This document shows, piece by piece, positions 35,900 through 48,795 of a DNA stretch of 64,000 nt. Position numbers and translations under genes: made by a program. This stretch comes from Ustulina deusta (Eukaryota; Ascomycota; Sordariomycetes; Xylariales; Xylariaceae): assembly GCA_023159155.1 (NCBI GenBank), contig JAJNNX010000035.1:62001-126000 (forward strand), in the 5' to 3' direction. Position 1 is the first letter of the stretch. Each line of letters starts with the position of its first letter. The notes beneath the pieces were generated by a model. That model saw nothing but the letters and a program-made list of their open reading frames with translations. It did no database searches and had not been told where the DNA came from.

Positions 35900-38800
35900 A
35901 ACTTTATAGCTTTAATTACTAAACGTACTACTAATAAGCAATTTTTTTTTTATTAAAGCTGCTAATTTTAATACTACAATATATATAGAGCTAACAATTA
36001 TTAGAAAAGCGCTATACTAAAATATTAAACAGTACTATAAAACTGTTTTTAAGTACTATATTAACTACCGAACTAAACTTATTAAGCTTACTAAATAAAT
36101 ATATAAAACAGTCCATTCAAACTACCGCTTAATATAAATAAAAGCTAATCAAACAATTAATAAATAGTATAATAATTTTAAAAAATTTAAAAATATAGCC
36201 TAATATGTTCTAAAGTTTAAATATAAATTAAAATATAAAGTTTTTATTAATTTTATAGCTAGAAAACCTATTAAAAACCTAACTAAATAAACAAACAAGT
36301 AGTTTAATAAAGTTTTTAAAGTTTATTTAAAAAGCGCTAAAACAATAAACTTGTTTAAGCTTATTATTAATTTAAAAAAAGCTTTATAAAATATTTATCT
36401 AGCTTAAGTTATTTTTTTTAAAAATATTTATTATAATATTATTATAAACAATACTTTATAATACTAGACTATTGCTACCAAACTATACTAAAAAGCTATA
36501 ATTTTAAACATAACTTATATTTTTAAAAAGATTATTAAAAAAAGTGTTTTTAATACTTTTAAACTTTCTAACAATTAAAACAACTTAAATAATTTTATAA
36601 ATAATTAAAAAAAAGATTATTTTAGATAAAATTATTAAAATTGCAAAAGTTACTAATAATATTAAACTAATAATAGTTATAAAAGCTACCGAAATAAAAT
36701 AAAAAAAAGCTCTAGAAGTACTTCTATTAAGCGCTTTTGCGTTAATATAAAAACTAAAACTAAAAAAAAAAACCTAAATATAAAGAACTATATTATATAT
36801 TATAGTTATTACTATATATTAAGCTATTAGTTTATATTTATAGAGCTTTAATTAAAAAGCTAAAAATTTAATTAAAGTATTAATAAAGTAGCTAAAATAT
36901 ATATAGCAAATAAAAAAAGCGTTAAACAAGCAGTAAAAAAAGCGCAAAAGCAATAAAAAAAAAAAAAGTAAAATTTAAAGTTCTAAGGAATAACTTTTAA
37001 AATAATTAATTTTTAAAGCTCCTTATAGCAAAAATAGCAAGCTTGTTTACTATTAACTAAAAGTTTGCTAAAACATATAAACTATATAACTTAGCTATAA
37101 TAAATTCTAGATTAACTATTTATATATTTAAAAAATACTAATTTAAATAATATAGTACTAGCAAAAAATAATATAATCTATATATATAGCTATAATAAGA
37201 TTAATATTAAGGTTTGGGGCTTAAAAAATATAGTTATATATTAGCTATATAATATTGCTTTTTATCTAGATATAGCTATTAACTTAGTTTTTTTGCAAGT
37301 TCTAAATTAAATAGGTATATATTAAAATAATAAACTTAAGTTTAATCTTTTAAAATATTAATAAGGAAAGCCTTTATATTTTTTAACCTAAATATATAGC
37401 TAATATATTATAGAATATTTTTTAAAACGTCTAACTAAGCAGGTGTTCTATATATAAAAAAATCTGCTAAACTTTTATATAAAACGCTCTAGATCTTAAG
37501 CTAGTTTTTATAAGTAATACTAATATTTAAAATATATAAGTTTTAAACTTTTAAAATAATTGTTTAATTATATAAAAAAAATAGCGATTATTTTATATTT
37601 TAATAATAAGATTTAAACTATAAACTATATAATATATAGTAAATCTAAAGCTTACTATAAAATAGTATAAAATATTTATTTAAAAGTTATAAAAGTTAAT
37701 ATTTAATTAGTTATTAATTTTTATAAATTTAATACTTTTAATAAAAATAAGCGCTTATAGCATATTATATTAATTATTAATTAATACTTAAGTTATACCT
37801 AGGACTATTATACTAATAATAAATATATTAGTACTATTTAAAAAGTTTTTAAATATTATATTTAATATATTTAAATATATTATAATAGTAAAATAAAAGT
37901 TATAAAGTATAATAATAAGATTGCTAATAGTAATTAAAAAACTATACGTTTAATAATAGCTATAAAACAAACTTATAAAATAAAATTTAAAATCTTATTA
38001 TTATATATTTAAAATCTTAATAAAGCAGCTAAAAAAATAAAAAATATTATTAAGTATTAGGCAAGCTTGATATATAATAGTTATAAGCTCTTTGCTTTTT
38101 TTTAGCTTAAAATAGTTCGAATAGCAGTATATTTATATAACTAGATACCTAAGCAAATTAATTACTAGCAAACTTTATATAAAAAATTCTATTTATATTT
38201 CGATTATTTATAAAAGTTTATTAGTTATAATTAAATATTTTATATATTTTATTTAAAAATATTTAAATATATAATATTTGCTATAACTACTAAAGCTAAG
38301 CTTAAAAAATAAAAATATAAAAAGCTTAACCTTAATACTTAAATAAATTATTTAGTAAGCTACTAGTTTATTAATACTTATTATATTTAGCTTTTTTAAA
38401 AAAATAAAATTATAGTAATACAAAATAAAGTTTTTTAGTAGTAATAAAAATAAATTTAAAAATAATTTTTTTAAAATAACTTTAGAAATATATAAAATAT
38501 TAATAAATAATATTAGTTATTAAAATGCTTTTAATTTTAAAAAGAATATAGCTAATAAACAAAAAAATAATAAGTTTGCTAGCTAACTTTTAGAAAGCAA
38601 TATTAAAAATGTTAATAAATCTAAGTCCAAAAAGAATTTTAACAAAAATAAGCTTATAAAAAAAAAAGCAAAAGCTTTTTATTAGAACTTTTATTTTTAT
38701 ACTAATTTATAGTTTGCTTTTGGATTACTAATACTACTATAAAATCTAAAAGCTGCTTTGCTATATTTAGCAATATTATAAGCTAAATTATTAGATCTAA

Positions 38801-41800
38801 GCTTAAATAAAGAGCCGCTTAATAATTAATACTAAGCTTTTATTAAATTAATTTTTAGTATTCTAATTATAGCTTATTAAATAACTAGCTTTAATATAGC
38901 CAGATTATAAAAAATAATAATTATTAATAACAAATTAGTAACTAAAAACAAAAAAGCTAAACTATTAAAAAGCTTTTTAAAAATCTACTATAACTAATTA
39001 TAATTATTAAATTTTATTAAAAGCTTTATTAATAAAAAAAAAAAAGCTTTTAAAAGAGCTTATTAACTATTATATAACTAATTATAGCTATTAAATCTTA
39101 TTAAAAGCTTTATTAATAAAAAAAAAAAGCTTTTAAAAAAGCTTATTATTTATTATATATTTAATTATAGTTACTAAATCTTATTAAAAGCTTTATTAAT
39201 AAAAAAAAAAAAGCTTTTAAAAAAGCTTATTAGTTATTATATAACTAATTATAACTAATAAATTTTATTAAAAGTTTTATTAATAAAAAGAAAAAAGCCT
39301 TTAAATTAAACATTAGCTATTTAAAAACTTAATTACAAACTTTTTTAAACTAGAAAAAAAAAATATACTAATAAGATCTACTATAACTACTAAAGTAGTA
39401 TAAAGATCTTATAAACTATTTGCTAAAAGATTACTTTAAGCAAGCAGAACTTATTTATTTATAAAGCTATAAAAAAATAAATACTTAAAAAAAAGTACTT
39501 AAAAGCTTTTTATAAGAAAAGATCACTTTAGATTATATATAAGTTTATATTTATAAGTTTAATAAATATAAGTACTATAAAAAATATAAAGCTTATTTAA
39601 TAATATAAAGAAATTAGTAACTAAACAATAACTAAAAGGATATTTATGCTAGCATACTAGCAAAAAAATCCTTTAAAATATTAATAGTTATTATTACTAA
39701 GTTTAACTTAGAACTTAAGTAATATAACATTATAAATATTTTTATAAACACTAAATTAAATAAAAAGATCTATATATATATGCTTCTAAGCTACTAAAAG
39801 CTAAATATTATAGTTAAACTACTACAAACTTTATATAAGCTTTAAAAATCTCCTTTGCTATAACAAAAAAAGCTTATTAAATTATTATAAAAAATAGACT
39901 TTAAGCTAATACTTTATAAACCCTACTACTACTTCCTAAAAAGTATACTTTTGTTTATATATATTAATAATATAGTTATAGCATATAAGCAAAAAAGCTA
40001 AAAAGCTGCAAATAAAGCAATTGCTATACTTAAAACATGCTATAACCTTACTAGAAATAAAGACCTATAATAGTTCTTAAGTATTAAAATAATCAAAAAT
40101 AAAAATAAAAGTTTTTTTTAGCTTTTATAGGCCTTTTATATTAAAAAGATCGCTAAGCTACAAAATATTATAGCTATAGCTTATATAACTACTTTAATAA
40201 AAACTTAAAAGTTTTTTTTATATAAAAAGATTTTTATACTTATTAGCATTAAGCACTACTAATAAAAAATAAAGTTAATTTTATATACTATAGTAATAAC
40301 GCGCTTAAATATAGCGTTTAAAATCTTTAAGCTTATACGATTTAATTATAATCTTTTTTTTAAATATTACTAGGTTACTAATAAGCTTTTATTATATTTA
40401 TTTTTTACGTAATATTACGTACTACAATTTAAAAATAAAAATAACTTTATAATAACTAGCAATATATCTTTTATAAATAATACCTTTAACTAAAAAAGCT
40501 CTTAAACTTATATTATAAAGCTTTTTAAAAAAATAATCTGCTAGTAAGCTAATAAACAAAATATAGTTACTATATCTATAACTAAAGCAAAGCTTTTAGC
40601 TCTAGCCTAAGCAGCTAAAAAAGCAATATTTATTAACCAGCTTATTAACAAGCTTAGGGTAATGCTATAAAATTAGCAAATATAAATATAATATAATAAT
40701 TAGCAAACTATAAGGCTTGTTATAAAAAAAGTAGCCCTATTACATATTAAACTATAATATATTAATATTTATAACTACTAGTTATACTAAAAAGTTAAAA
40801 ATAAAACTATTATAATAAAATATATATTTATTAATAATATAATTATTAATAGACTTACAAAAACTTTACTTATACTAAAGTAAACAACTTTTTTAAAACA
40901 GCTTAGATTATGCGAGCTTTTTAAACATAACTAAAAAGCTTAGTAAAACATATTAATTTTTAAAAAAAAAATTAAAAACTTACTACCTAAAGAAAAATTT
41001 ATAAAATAAAACATTTAAATACTATTCAAGCATAAATTATAAGCTTATAATATATTAATAAAAAGATTATAAAATATTTTTTATATATTTAAAAAACTTT
41101 AAAACTAATAATATAAAAACTTAACTACCCTAAAAAGTATTAATCCTATTATAAAGTAATAAAAAGCTTATAAAAATATCTATTCTTTTTTTTTTTTTTA
41201 AGTAATAAAAAAATAACATAATATAAACTATAGTCTATAGAGCCTAAATAGTAGCGTTGCTAGCGCTTCTTATAAAAGTGTCCTAGAAATAACAAGTATA
41301 AAGCTTAATATTAGCAAAGCTATTTATAATTAGTACTTATTACTAATTATTAAAAAGCTTATTTATAAAAGCTTATATATATGCCTAGAAACATACTATA
41401 AGTACTACAACCTATTACTAAACGTTTTAATATAGTTATTATTTAAATAACCTTAAAAAGTACTATAGGTATATTGCAAATATAGTATTTTTTTAAAAAT
41501 CCTTAAAAATATTAGCTATAAGTAGGAACTAGCTTATTATAAAAATAAAGCATAGCTATAACTATAAAAAGTAATAGCAGTAAGTGTAGCACCCCGGCTA
41601 CTAAAAGCTCGACTAAGTAGAACTAGTAGTAATATAAATATAACTAAAATAACCTAACTAAAAGCTAAACAGTAAGTGCTAAGTAAAGCTAGCAAAAAAT
41701 TAGCTATTTTAAAAATAGTAGTAATAAAAAAAAAAGCTTAGCAAAAAAGCATTAAAAAAGCAATAGTAATAATAGTAGTAATAAAAATATAATGTATTAA

Positions 41801-42000
41801 AAGCTTTATAATAAATAAAAAGCAAAACAAAAAATATATAAAAATATTATTATTATTTAATAATAATAATTCTAAATTAATAATAAACCTATTAACTATT
41901 AACCTAAAAAATAGTTATATATTATATTTATAAGTTTTAGCCTAGTTAAAAACGCTAATTACTATAATTTAAGTAAAAAAAAAACAAAAGAAATATTATA
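35900..42000 (+). pseudogene. Degraded gag-pol of family 3, copy B
   Basis: Collinear with copy A to 39.31 kb (gag, protease, integrase, tandem repeats), then continues into reverse transcriptase. Reading through RIP stops near 39.65-40.0 kb gives segments like S-F-K-I-L-I-V-I-I-T-K-F-N-L-E-L-K-Q and K-L-N-K-K-I-Y-I-Y-M, the conserved copia RT pattern, then the mutated YVDD core. The tail to about 42 kb should hold RNase H, not recognisable with certainty. Confidence 0.72.
38985..39310 (+). repeat. Tandem repeat inside copia pol, about 84-bp unit (copy B)
   Basis: Same array as in copy A: the TAACTAATTATA-type anchor and AAATCTTATTAAAAGC recur about every 83-85 bp, nearly four copies, between integrase and reverse transcriptase. 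Confidence 0.83.
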
Positions 42001-42565
42001 ATAGTTTTTTTTATATATGTTAGCGAACTTTTTATTAAATAACTTAAAGTTTTTTTAAAACTTATAACAAAAATACTTTTTTTTTTTTTAATAATTAATA
42101 ATATACTAGCAAAAAATAATTTTATAATTAAAACTAAAAAAAAAATTAGTATAGATCTTATTGCAAAAAAATAAAATGCTTAATATTTTAGTTCTAAAAA
42201 CTTATTATAAAAATTTTATAAAAACTAGAAAAAAAAAAAAAAACAAAAAAAAAAGCTTTAGTAATACTAAAAATAAGCTTGCTTATATTATATTTATAAG
42301 CATATTTTTTTATAAATATTTTTGCTTACTAAATTAAAAATATACTTTTTTATAAATATTTTTGCTTACTAAGCTTATTATACTATATTTTAAATAGTTA
42401 TATAATAATATATATAATATTTAGAACTAGCTTATATAATTACTTATATATTATATTAATTATTTATATATTATTTATGTTTTAATACTTATTTATAACT
42501 ATTTTTATAACTATAGTAATATATATATATAAAAAATCACTAAAGTAACTTTTTTAAAAAAAATA

Positions 42566-42809
42566 TATTAAATTTAGCCTATAGCTAATAGTTATAAAAA
42601 AAGCTAATTAAGCATAAATAGCAAAATCACTTAGTTACATAAGCATTATAGCTTAACAACATAGCTTAATAAGTATAGCCTAGCCACACTTACTAGCAAG
42701 CTTATAAATAAATACCTCACAGAAGCAAAATAGGACCTACAAGAAACAATAATAAACAAGGCGATCTAAACACATATATGCAATACGCTCTATAACACTA
42801 AATCCAACA
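42566..42809 (+). repeat. 3' LTR of family 3, copy B
   Basis: 244 bp; inner start TATTAAATTTAGCC is fully AT-converted (TGTTGGATTTGGCC in copy B 5' LTR), outer end CGCTCTATAACACTAAATCC is intact. Confidence 0.92.
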
Positions 42810-42936
42810 GAAGGTGGGGCGGTAGGTGGCGTAACCCTGAAGTACCCAACACCCCTCAACGCCAACCCACAGCACAGAGATCGCATGTACAGTAGACAAA
42901 AAAAAGATAACCTATACACAGGCAAGAGATACATAC

Positions 42937-43086
42937 ATGGAAGAGGTACCCCCGCAAAGCAGCGAAGTGCCGCCGCAAAACAACCAAGTGCCACCCAAGG
43001 TACGTAGTATACCCGACATCGAAAAAGCCCTGAATGCTGCTTTTGGCCTCCTAAAGGTCTGTTCGGGGGGAGTGCTGAATATTTAG
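42937..43086 (+). CDS. Small proline-rich open frame, doubtful
   Basis: 49 codons from an ATG at 42937: M-E-E-V-P-P-Q-S-S-E-V-P-P-Q-N-N-Q-V-P-P-K, a V-P-P-Q repeat, then a GTACGT donor-like site, then an unrelated tail to TAG. A splice to the open frame beginning 43008 is conceivable, but I find no acceptor in the right phase. Not recognised; may be the N-terminus of a decayed gene or transposon protein. Confidence 0.25.
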   Translation: MEEVPPQSSEVPPQNNQVPPKVRSIPDIEKALNAAFGLLKVCSGGVLNI

Positions 43087-43439
43087 AGAAACAGGTAGTG
43101 AGGAAGCTGAGACGTAAGGCGATGAAGAAAAAGAAGGCCATGGAAAGACGAACCAAGTTGCCATCTTCCGACACTGATTCCCGGATAGTATCTTGTTCTG
43201 CAGGTCCTGTACTTCGTTGTCTATAGGCGCTGCTCACGAACTATAAAGGGAAGCAAAAGTGCGTGCCCCGGCCAGCGCCTATAGACAACGAAGTACAGGA
43301 CCTGCAGAACAAAATACTATCCGGGAATCAAAGCACTAACATAGACTCACAGGGCCTATCTACAGGTGCTGAAGCTGAATCCCCTGTCTCAATTGCCCAT
43401 GTCCCCTCGCCAGTGAAGAAAGAGCGTTGTCGTGAATGA
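43008..43439 (+). pseudogene. Unassigned coding-like remnant interrupted by a stop
   Basis: One plus-strand frame stays open from 43008 to a TAG at 43224-43226 and again to a TGA at 43437-43439. It reads P-E-C-C-F-W-P-P-K-G-L-F-G-G-S, then a strongly basic stretch (RKLRRKAMKKKKAMERR), then an acidic/Ser-rich part. The internal TAG and the following sequence coincide with an inverted duplication, so the frame was probably broken by that rearrangement. The minus-strand frame over the same DNA looks like a shadow. I do not recognise the family. Confidence 0.4.
43175..43330. repeat. 58-bp inverted repeat with a 40-bp spacer
   Basis: Arm 43175-43232 is the reverse complement of 43273-43330 apart from one G/A difference; the arms begin TGATTCCCGG and end CCGGGAATCA. 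The spacer is 43233-43272. Sequence is normal composition, not RIP. Confidence 0.93.
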
Positions 43440-43924
43440 TCCAGCGGGGTAGAACAGCCGATATCTAGAAGGAAGGGCCCCATCATTTAAAGATCTCGTA
43501 GGATGTGTCGTCTACATGGACTAGCCATCGGAGCCAAGGTTGAATACATGGTCTTGCTCTACCATCCATGAGCAATGAGTATGTGGCGGGCAATTGAAAG
43601 AAAGCGAGGAACAACCAAGAGAGTCAGTCCAATGCAACAATATCGCCTATTGTGTGATGCCTGCTTGTGTCTCGGTGGATAATGGTTATGACGCTGGTAA
43701 GGAGTAAAAGAAGACGATCGTCCTATGACCTGTGATTACCCAAGTTCTCTCGTTCCTGATAGACAACTTGAAGGACACGGACATGAAGTGTAACAGCTGC
43801 CCGTAGTATACAAGTCAACCTAATAAAAAACGAAATGGCACGAATTGTCCCTGTAAATCATCAAGCCAGCAAGCGTCTATCCGAATGGTATCAAGTACAA
43901 GCATTCAAACATCATCCCACACCC
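43440..43924. other. Intergenic 3' flank of 5-oxoprolinase
   Basis: No gene recognised. The long plus-strand frame starting 43835 is the complement of the oxoprolinase C-terminus and is not a gene. Confidence 0.5.
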
Positions 43925-46900
43925 TCAAGCCTGCAGCGCCATCTCCTCCCTCGCAGCATGGCTCCCCCCCCTCCAAGCCTTCGTAGGATCCCCCTCATCA
44001 GCAACAGCCCTCTCGCCCCCGACAGGCCCCCATCCGCCTCCGCCAGGCGTGTTAATGATGATTCTATCACCAGCCTTCATAGCAGCCGTATTCTTTGCGC
44101 CGAGATTCATCCACCGCTCTTCGTATTCGACCTCGTCTCCGCGTTCCTCGCCCGCGACGTGCAGCCCGTGCGCCGCAAGGTCTTTCTCCGGGTCCGACAC
44201 GGCGACGCGTCGGACCCAGATATTCAGCCCGCACTGCGCGTCCTCGCCGCCCGCGAGCCCGTACGGCCGGTACACGCGGCGCTCGCTGAGGATGGACACC
44301 TGCACGGGGATGCGGAACTCGATGTCGCGGACGACGCCGTCGCCGCCGCGGTGCTGGCCCTTGCCGCCCGAGCCCTTGCGGATCGAGAAGTCGCGCAGGA
44401 TCACGGGGTACCGGCGCTCGAAGACCTCCGAGTCCGTGATGCGCGTGTTGGTCATGTGCGTGTGCACGCCGCTCGTGCCCTCCCACGTCGGGCCGGCGCC
44501 GGACCCGCCCGCGATCGTCTCGTAGTATCCGAAGCCCCTCACCGCCTTCTCGCCCGACACGTTGCCGCCGAAGCCGAACGTGAGGTTGTTGCAGTCGCCC
44601 TGGCTGGCTGCGCAGGCCTCAAAGGCCTTGAAGATGACGTCCGTGACGCGCTGGCTCGTCATCACGTTGCCGCCGACGACGGCGGCCCCCGTCGACGGCG
44701 AGAGCAGCGACTTGGGCGGGATCTTGACGTGGATCGGCTTGAGACAGCCCTGGTTTAGAGGGATGTCCTCCGATATCAGACACCGCAGGCAATAGATGAT
44801 GGCGCTATATGTTATGGCCTCCGGCGCGTTGACGTTTCCGTAGACCTGTGGCCCGGTGCCCTCGAAATCGAAGATGGCCTCGCCCTTCTCCGGGTCGATC
44901 GTCACACGCAGGCGGATTGGCGTACCCTCATCCATGTAATCCACCGCTGAGAGGTCCTTGCCTTCAAATTTCTTGTATACGTCCTTCAAAAGACTTCTCA
45001 CGCATTGCTCGGCGTTGTTCTGGATATGGACCATGTAAAATTGGACTGTCTCTTCTCCGTATTCCTCGATGAGATTCTCGATGAGCGAGATGCCCTTCTG
45101 GTTCGCTGACACCTGGGCCCTAAGATCGTTGATATTGTCTGCCAAGCATCGGGTGCCACTGCACCCGGGGTATTGCGCTGGTTCCTTGTACAACAGCTCC
45201 GTAATCCTCTCCTCGTTGAATTTGCCCTCGCTCACAATTTTCTCGCTTTTGATCGCGGCGCCTTCTTGGAAGAGTTCACGGGAGTGAGGCGGCATGCTAC
45301 CAGCTGTGATGCCGCCGATATCCGCATGATGCGCTCGCGAAGCAGCGTAGAATAAAATCCTTTCTCCTTTCTTATCAAAAGCAGGCATCAGAAGGGTGAT
45401 ATCCGGCAGATGTGTTCCGCCATATGAGGGGTGGTTTGAGATTATCACATCTCCTTTCTTTAGCTTCCCCTCCCAGATCTTCGCCTGTGTTCTCACACAT
45501 GTCGACATCGATCCAAGGTGGACAGGCAAATGTGGCGCATTCGCGACCAGACCTCCAGTAGCGTCGAATATGGCGCATGAAAAATCGAGACGTTCCTTCA
45601 CGTTGGTGCTGACGCTTGTCTTTTGGAGAGCTCTACCCATCTGTTCGGCAATGGCCATGAAGCGGTGGCCGAATATGCTAAGCATAATGGGATCAACCTC
45701 TCGCTCCCCAGACGCTTTCTTTTCGGATCTAATTACATGTTCGTTAGCTTCTCTTGAAATACAGTAATATCGTAACAGGCATACTCGTCTTTGCCGGCCT
45801 CACTCGTGAGGTTGATAATGACGTGTGTCTGTAGAATCAACGCTTTGGCATTAGGTGTTACGACAATCGTCTGCGTTCCGTCGGCGAGGACGGCTGGGCC
45901 GTTGATCTCGTCGCCGATGGCCAGATCCTCCAACTTGTAGAGGGGAGTCTCTCGGCGACCCCCTTCGAAGTACACCTGAGATTTGCTATATGCCTTCTCG
46001 TCCCCAGTAGATTGGCGTTTGACCTGTTTCAGTTGCTGGTCGACTGTCTCATCCTGATAACGGAAGCCTTTGCCTATTCCTCGCACACGGACATCATCGA
46101 CAATGATGTCGCGCTCGTCAAGAGTGAATCCAAATTCATAGCGGTGGTGTTTCACAAAAGCCTTGCCAAACGCCCAGCCATCACCGTCGAATGAGGCTTT
46201 GGCATCTTCCTCGTCAGGCTTGACGATCATAAGTGCGGATTCTGTTCCCCGGTAGCGCATGTTGAGATACTCTTCGAACACAATCTCCTCATCCTGGAAC
46301 CCTTGATCTCGCAGTGCTTGTCGGGACCTATCCTTCAGCTTCTCCATTCTAACCTTGAGTGCGCTCACAACCTCGCCCTTGTCTTGCCATATTTTCGATT
46401 CGGGCTCCTGTCTCTCATCCACGACATCTGCCAAAGCCATACCGTAAGCTGATAGCACGGAGGAATATCTGTGCACCAAGATTTGCTTGATACCCAAAGC
46501 ATCAGCAATGGCTACGGCATGCTGACCACCTGCTCCACCAAACGTCGCGAGACGATGCTTCGAAGAGTCGTGTCCCTTGGCTTCGGTGATAGACCTGATT
46601 GGTCTGGTCATGGCCTCGTTGGCGATGGTTAAAAATCCGTAAGCTACCTCGTCCAAGCTTAAATTCTTCCCCGTCTCCTTGTTAATTTGGTCGGTCAGTT
46701 CCTGAATAACCCTCTTGCTAGCGTCATAATCCAGACCCTCGTTCTCGTTCTTGCCGAAAATCTTAGGGAAGAATTCAGGCAGGAGACGACCGAGGAACAA
46801 GTTAGCATCCGTTACTGCGGCAGGGCCACCTTTCCGGTAGCAGGCTGGTCCGGGATGAGCGCCGACGGATTCGGGGCCGACAACGAAGAGCCCGTTCTTG

Positions 46901-48081
46901 AAGAAGAGCCGACTTCCGCCTCCAGCGGCAACGGTGTTGATGTCAAGCTGGGGGGACTGAATGGTGACGCCAGCTGTCGTCGTCTCGAAAACGTGCTCGT
47001 ATCGCCCTTCGCCGTATCGAGAGACATCTGTGCTTGTCCCGCCCATGTCGAAACCGATGACAGGGATCTTGGTCTCTTCATCGTAACTTGTGATCGCGTA
47101 ACCCACAACTCCACCCGCTGGACCTGATAGAATAGCCTTTAGACCCGTGAACTTTTCCACGTCAACCAATCCGCCGTCGCTCTGCATGAACTCGCATCTG
47201 GCGCCCTTATCGCCCTCCTCTTTTAGGACGCTTCGTGTGCCTAATCCACCAGCGAAGCCCCTTTGGAAGCCAGAAATGTATTTCTTGATGGCGGGGGTGA
47301 GATAGGCATCGGCACACACACTCGTCGCGCGTGAGACGAGTTTAATCATAGGCATCAGCTCATGACTCAACGAGATATGCTCGAAACCGATATCTTTTGC
47401 AATTTTACCGACCAGGGCTTCGTGGTCCGGGAAAGTGTAACCGTGCATCAGACACACAGCTATGCTCCGAATGCCTTTGTCATAAATGCTCTTCAGCTGG
47501 CCCTTGATCTTATCCTCCGTGGGCCGTTCGAGGACTCGGACGGCTTCACCCGACAGACCCATAACTAGATTTGACTTGGCGGCCTCTGGAGTACCGGTAT
47601 TCGCCTCGGCCTTGGTAACGCTCCTTTCTGGGTCTTCCGCATAGTCTTCGAGTGTTACCCTCTCGTCTATCTCAACGACCTCTTCATACAAAACATCAGG
47701 CTTCTTGATAGCAAGATCAAAAATCTTCGGTCGGCTCTGGTTTCCGATTGTGAGACAGTCTCGGAATCCCTTGGTAACCACCAACGCGATCTTTTCTCCT
47801 TTCCGCTCAAGCAATGCGTTTGTGGCGACTGTGGTTCCCATGCGTATGCTGTCGATTTGAGAGGTGTCTAACGCCTCACCGCGCGGAATGTCCCGCTTCT
47901 GGAAGTGACTCATGATGCGCCGTATCCCTTCAAGCGGCGCGTCGTCATAGTTCGCGGGATCTTCTGATAACAGCTTTATAACGAGATCCTCACCATTCAG
48001 CGTTCCTACACAGTCGGTGAAGGTACCGCCACGATCTATCGCGATGCGGATTCCGCGTTGCTCCCTGTCTGTTGAGCTCAT
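43925..48081 (-). CDS. 5-oxoprolinase (ATP-dependent), HyuA-HyuB fusion
   Basis: Two exons on the minus strand, 48081-45785 and 45728-43925, give 1,366 aa. The 56-nt intron has donor GTATGC, a GCTAACG branch-type site and acceptor ATTAG. The enzyme opens 5-oxo-L-proline to L-glutamate with ATP in the gamma-glutamyl (glutathione) cycle in the cytosol. The N-terminal hydantoinase A half shows the phosphate-binding RGGTFTDCV (about residues 18-26), [14 protein letters not shown] and [14 protein letters not shown]. The hydantoinase B half begins at the exon junction with [20 protein letters not shown] and carries [22 protein letters not shown] and the glycine-rich [10 protein letters not shown] near the end. 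Length fits fungal and yeast (1,286 aa) enzymes. The intron falls in the linker between the halves; without splicing the first half ends in NM-stop. High GC in the 3' part produces several antisense frames that are shadows. Confidence 0.95.
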
Positions 48082-48795
48082 TATGACAGCTAGGCTAAGT
48101 GGTTTGACGAATGGTAAAAGTGAAGAAATGGGGAGTCCGCGAGTAGTAGTTCAGGGGGGATCTAGATGGTAGACAAAAGGGAAGGATGAATATCGGGATA
48201 AATAAGACAATAATACATTTAAACGCCACTGTGTGTCTACTTATAACTTCGCATTACAGTAGCGACAAAATGAGAGGTATTGGCGGAGCCGGCACACCGT
48301 CGGAGATGATAGAGCTTACCAATGCCACCATGTGAGAAGAACTCTTGAACCCCGCCATTCTCCAGCTGCCCCGCAGTCGACGCACGCGTACCTAGATCAT
48401 TCAATGATGGATGGGGCCGACCTGACGCTGATGAAGGAGAAAATCCACTTTCCTTTCGGAGGCGGAAGTCCGCATTGGCGTCCTCCTATTTGACGTCACT
48501 GCGTATCTAGGTAGAGTCAAATCGCGCCTAACCACGATAAATATGAACTTACGTTGAGCACCCTGTCAAACTTTTCAAAATGGCAATTCTCCCAAAATCA
48601 TCATTAGTCAAACTTGCCAGCTTTTTCGAGTCGATTTAGTTTATCGTGGTCAGTTTGTTGCATTATGTTACCTGTATTTCCGCGTGAGGAACAATTGGGC
48701 GGGCTTTTGCCCGTTGTCCTTCTACTGTACATCAAAATCGTGATAGCTCTTCGTAATACATGGCCTCGTAATCACCACATCACTCAATATGGGGC
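48082..48795. other. Intergenic: 5-oxoprolinase promoter and sorting nexin 3' flank
   Basis: Both flanking genes are on the minus strand. No RNA gene or repeat is seen. A short plus-strand frame at 48614-48799 has no domain. Confidence 0.5.

Larger units (their letters stand above)
35462..42809 (+). mobile_element. Complete Ty1/copia LTR retrotransposon, RIP-mutated (family 3, copy B)
   Basis: 7,348 bp between 244-bp LTRs 35462-35705 and 42566-42809. The ends are canonical, TGTTGGATTT at the left and AAATCCAACA at the right, exact inverted complements. A perfect 5-bp target duplication GAAGG lies at 35457-35461 and 42810-42814. The coding strand is plus: a reverse-transcriptase core reads Y-I-N-N-I-V-I-A-Y at 39960-39986, that is YVDDIVIAY with both catalytic Asp turned to Asn. 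The copy is inactive. Confidence 0.92.

Noticed and set aside
42737..43237. 166-codon minus-strand open frame at the island edge
   Set aside because: It overlaps the LTR end and the inverted repeat, has no domain, and the plus strand reads more like coding sequence.
43835..44758. 307-codon plus-strand open frame
   Set aside because: It is antisense to the HyuB part of 5-oxoprolinase in GC-rich sequence; the translation is Arg/Ala-rich without a domain.
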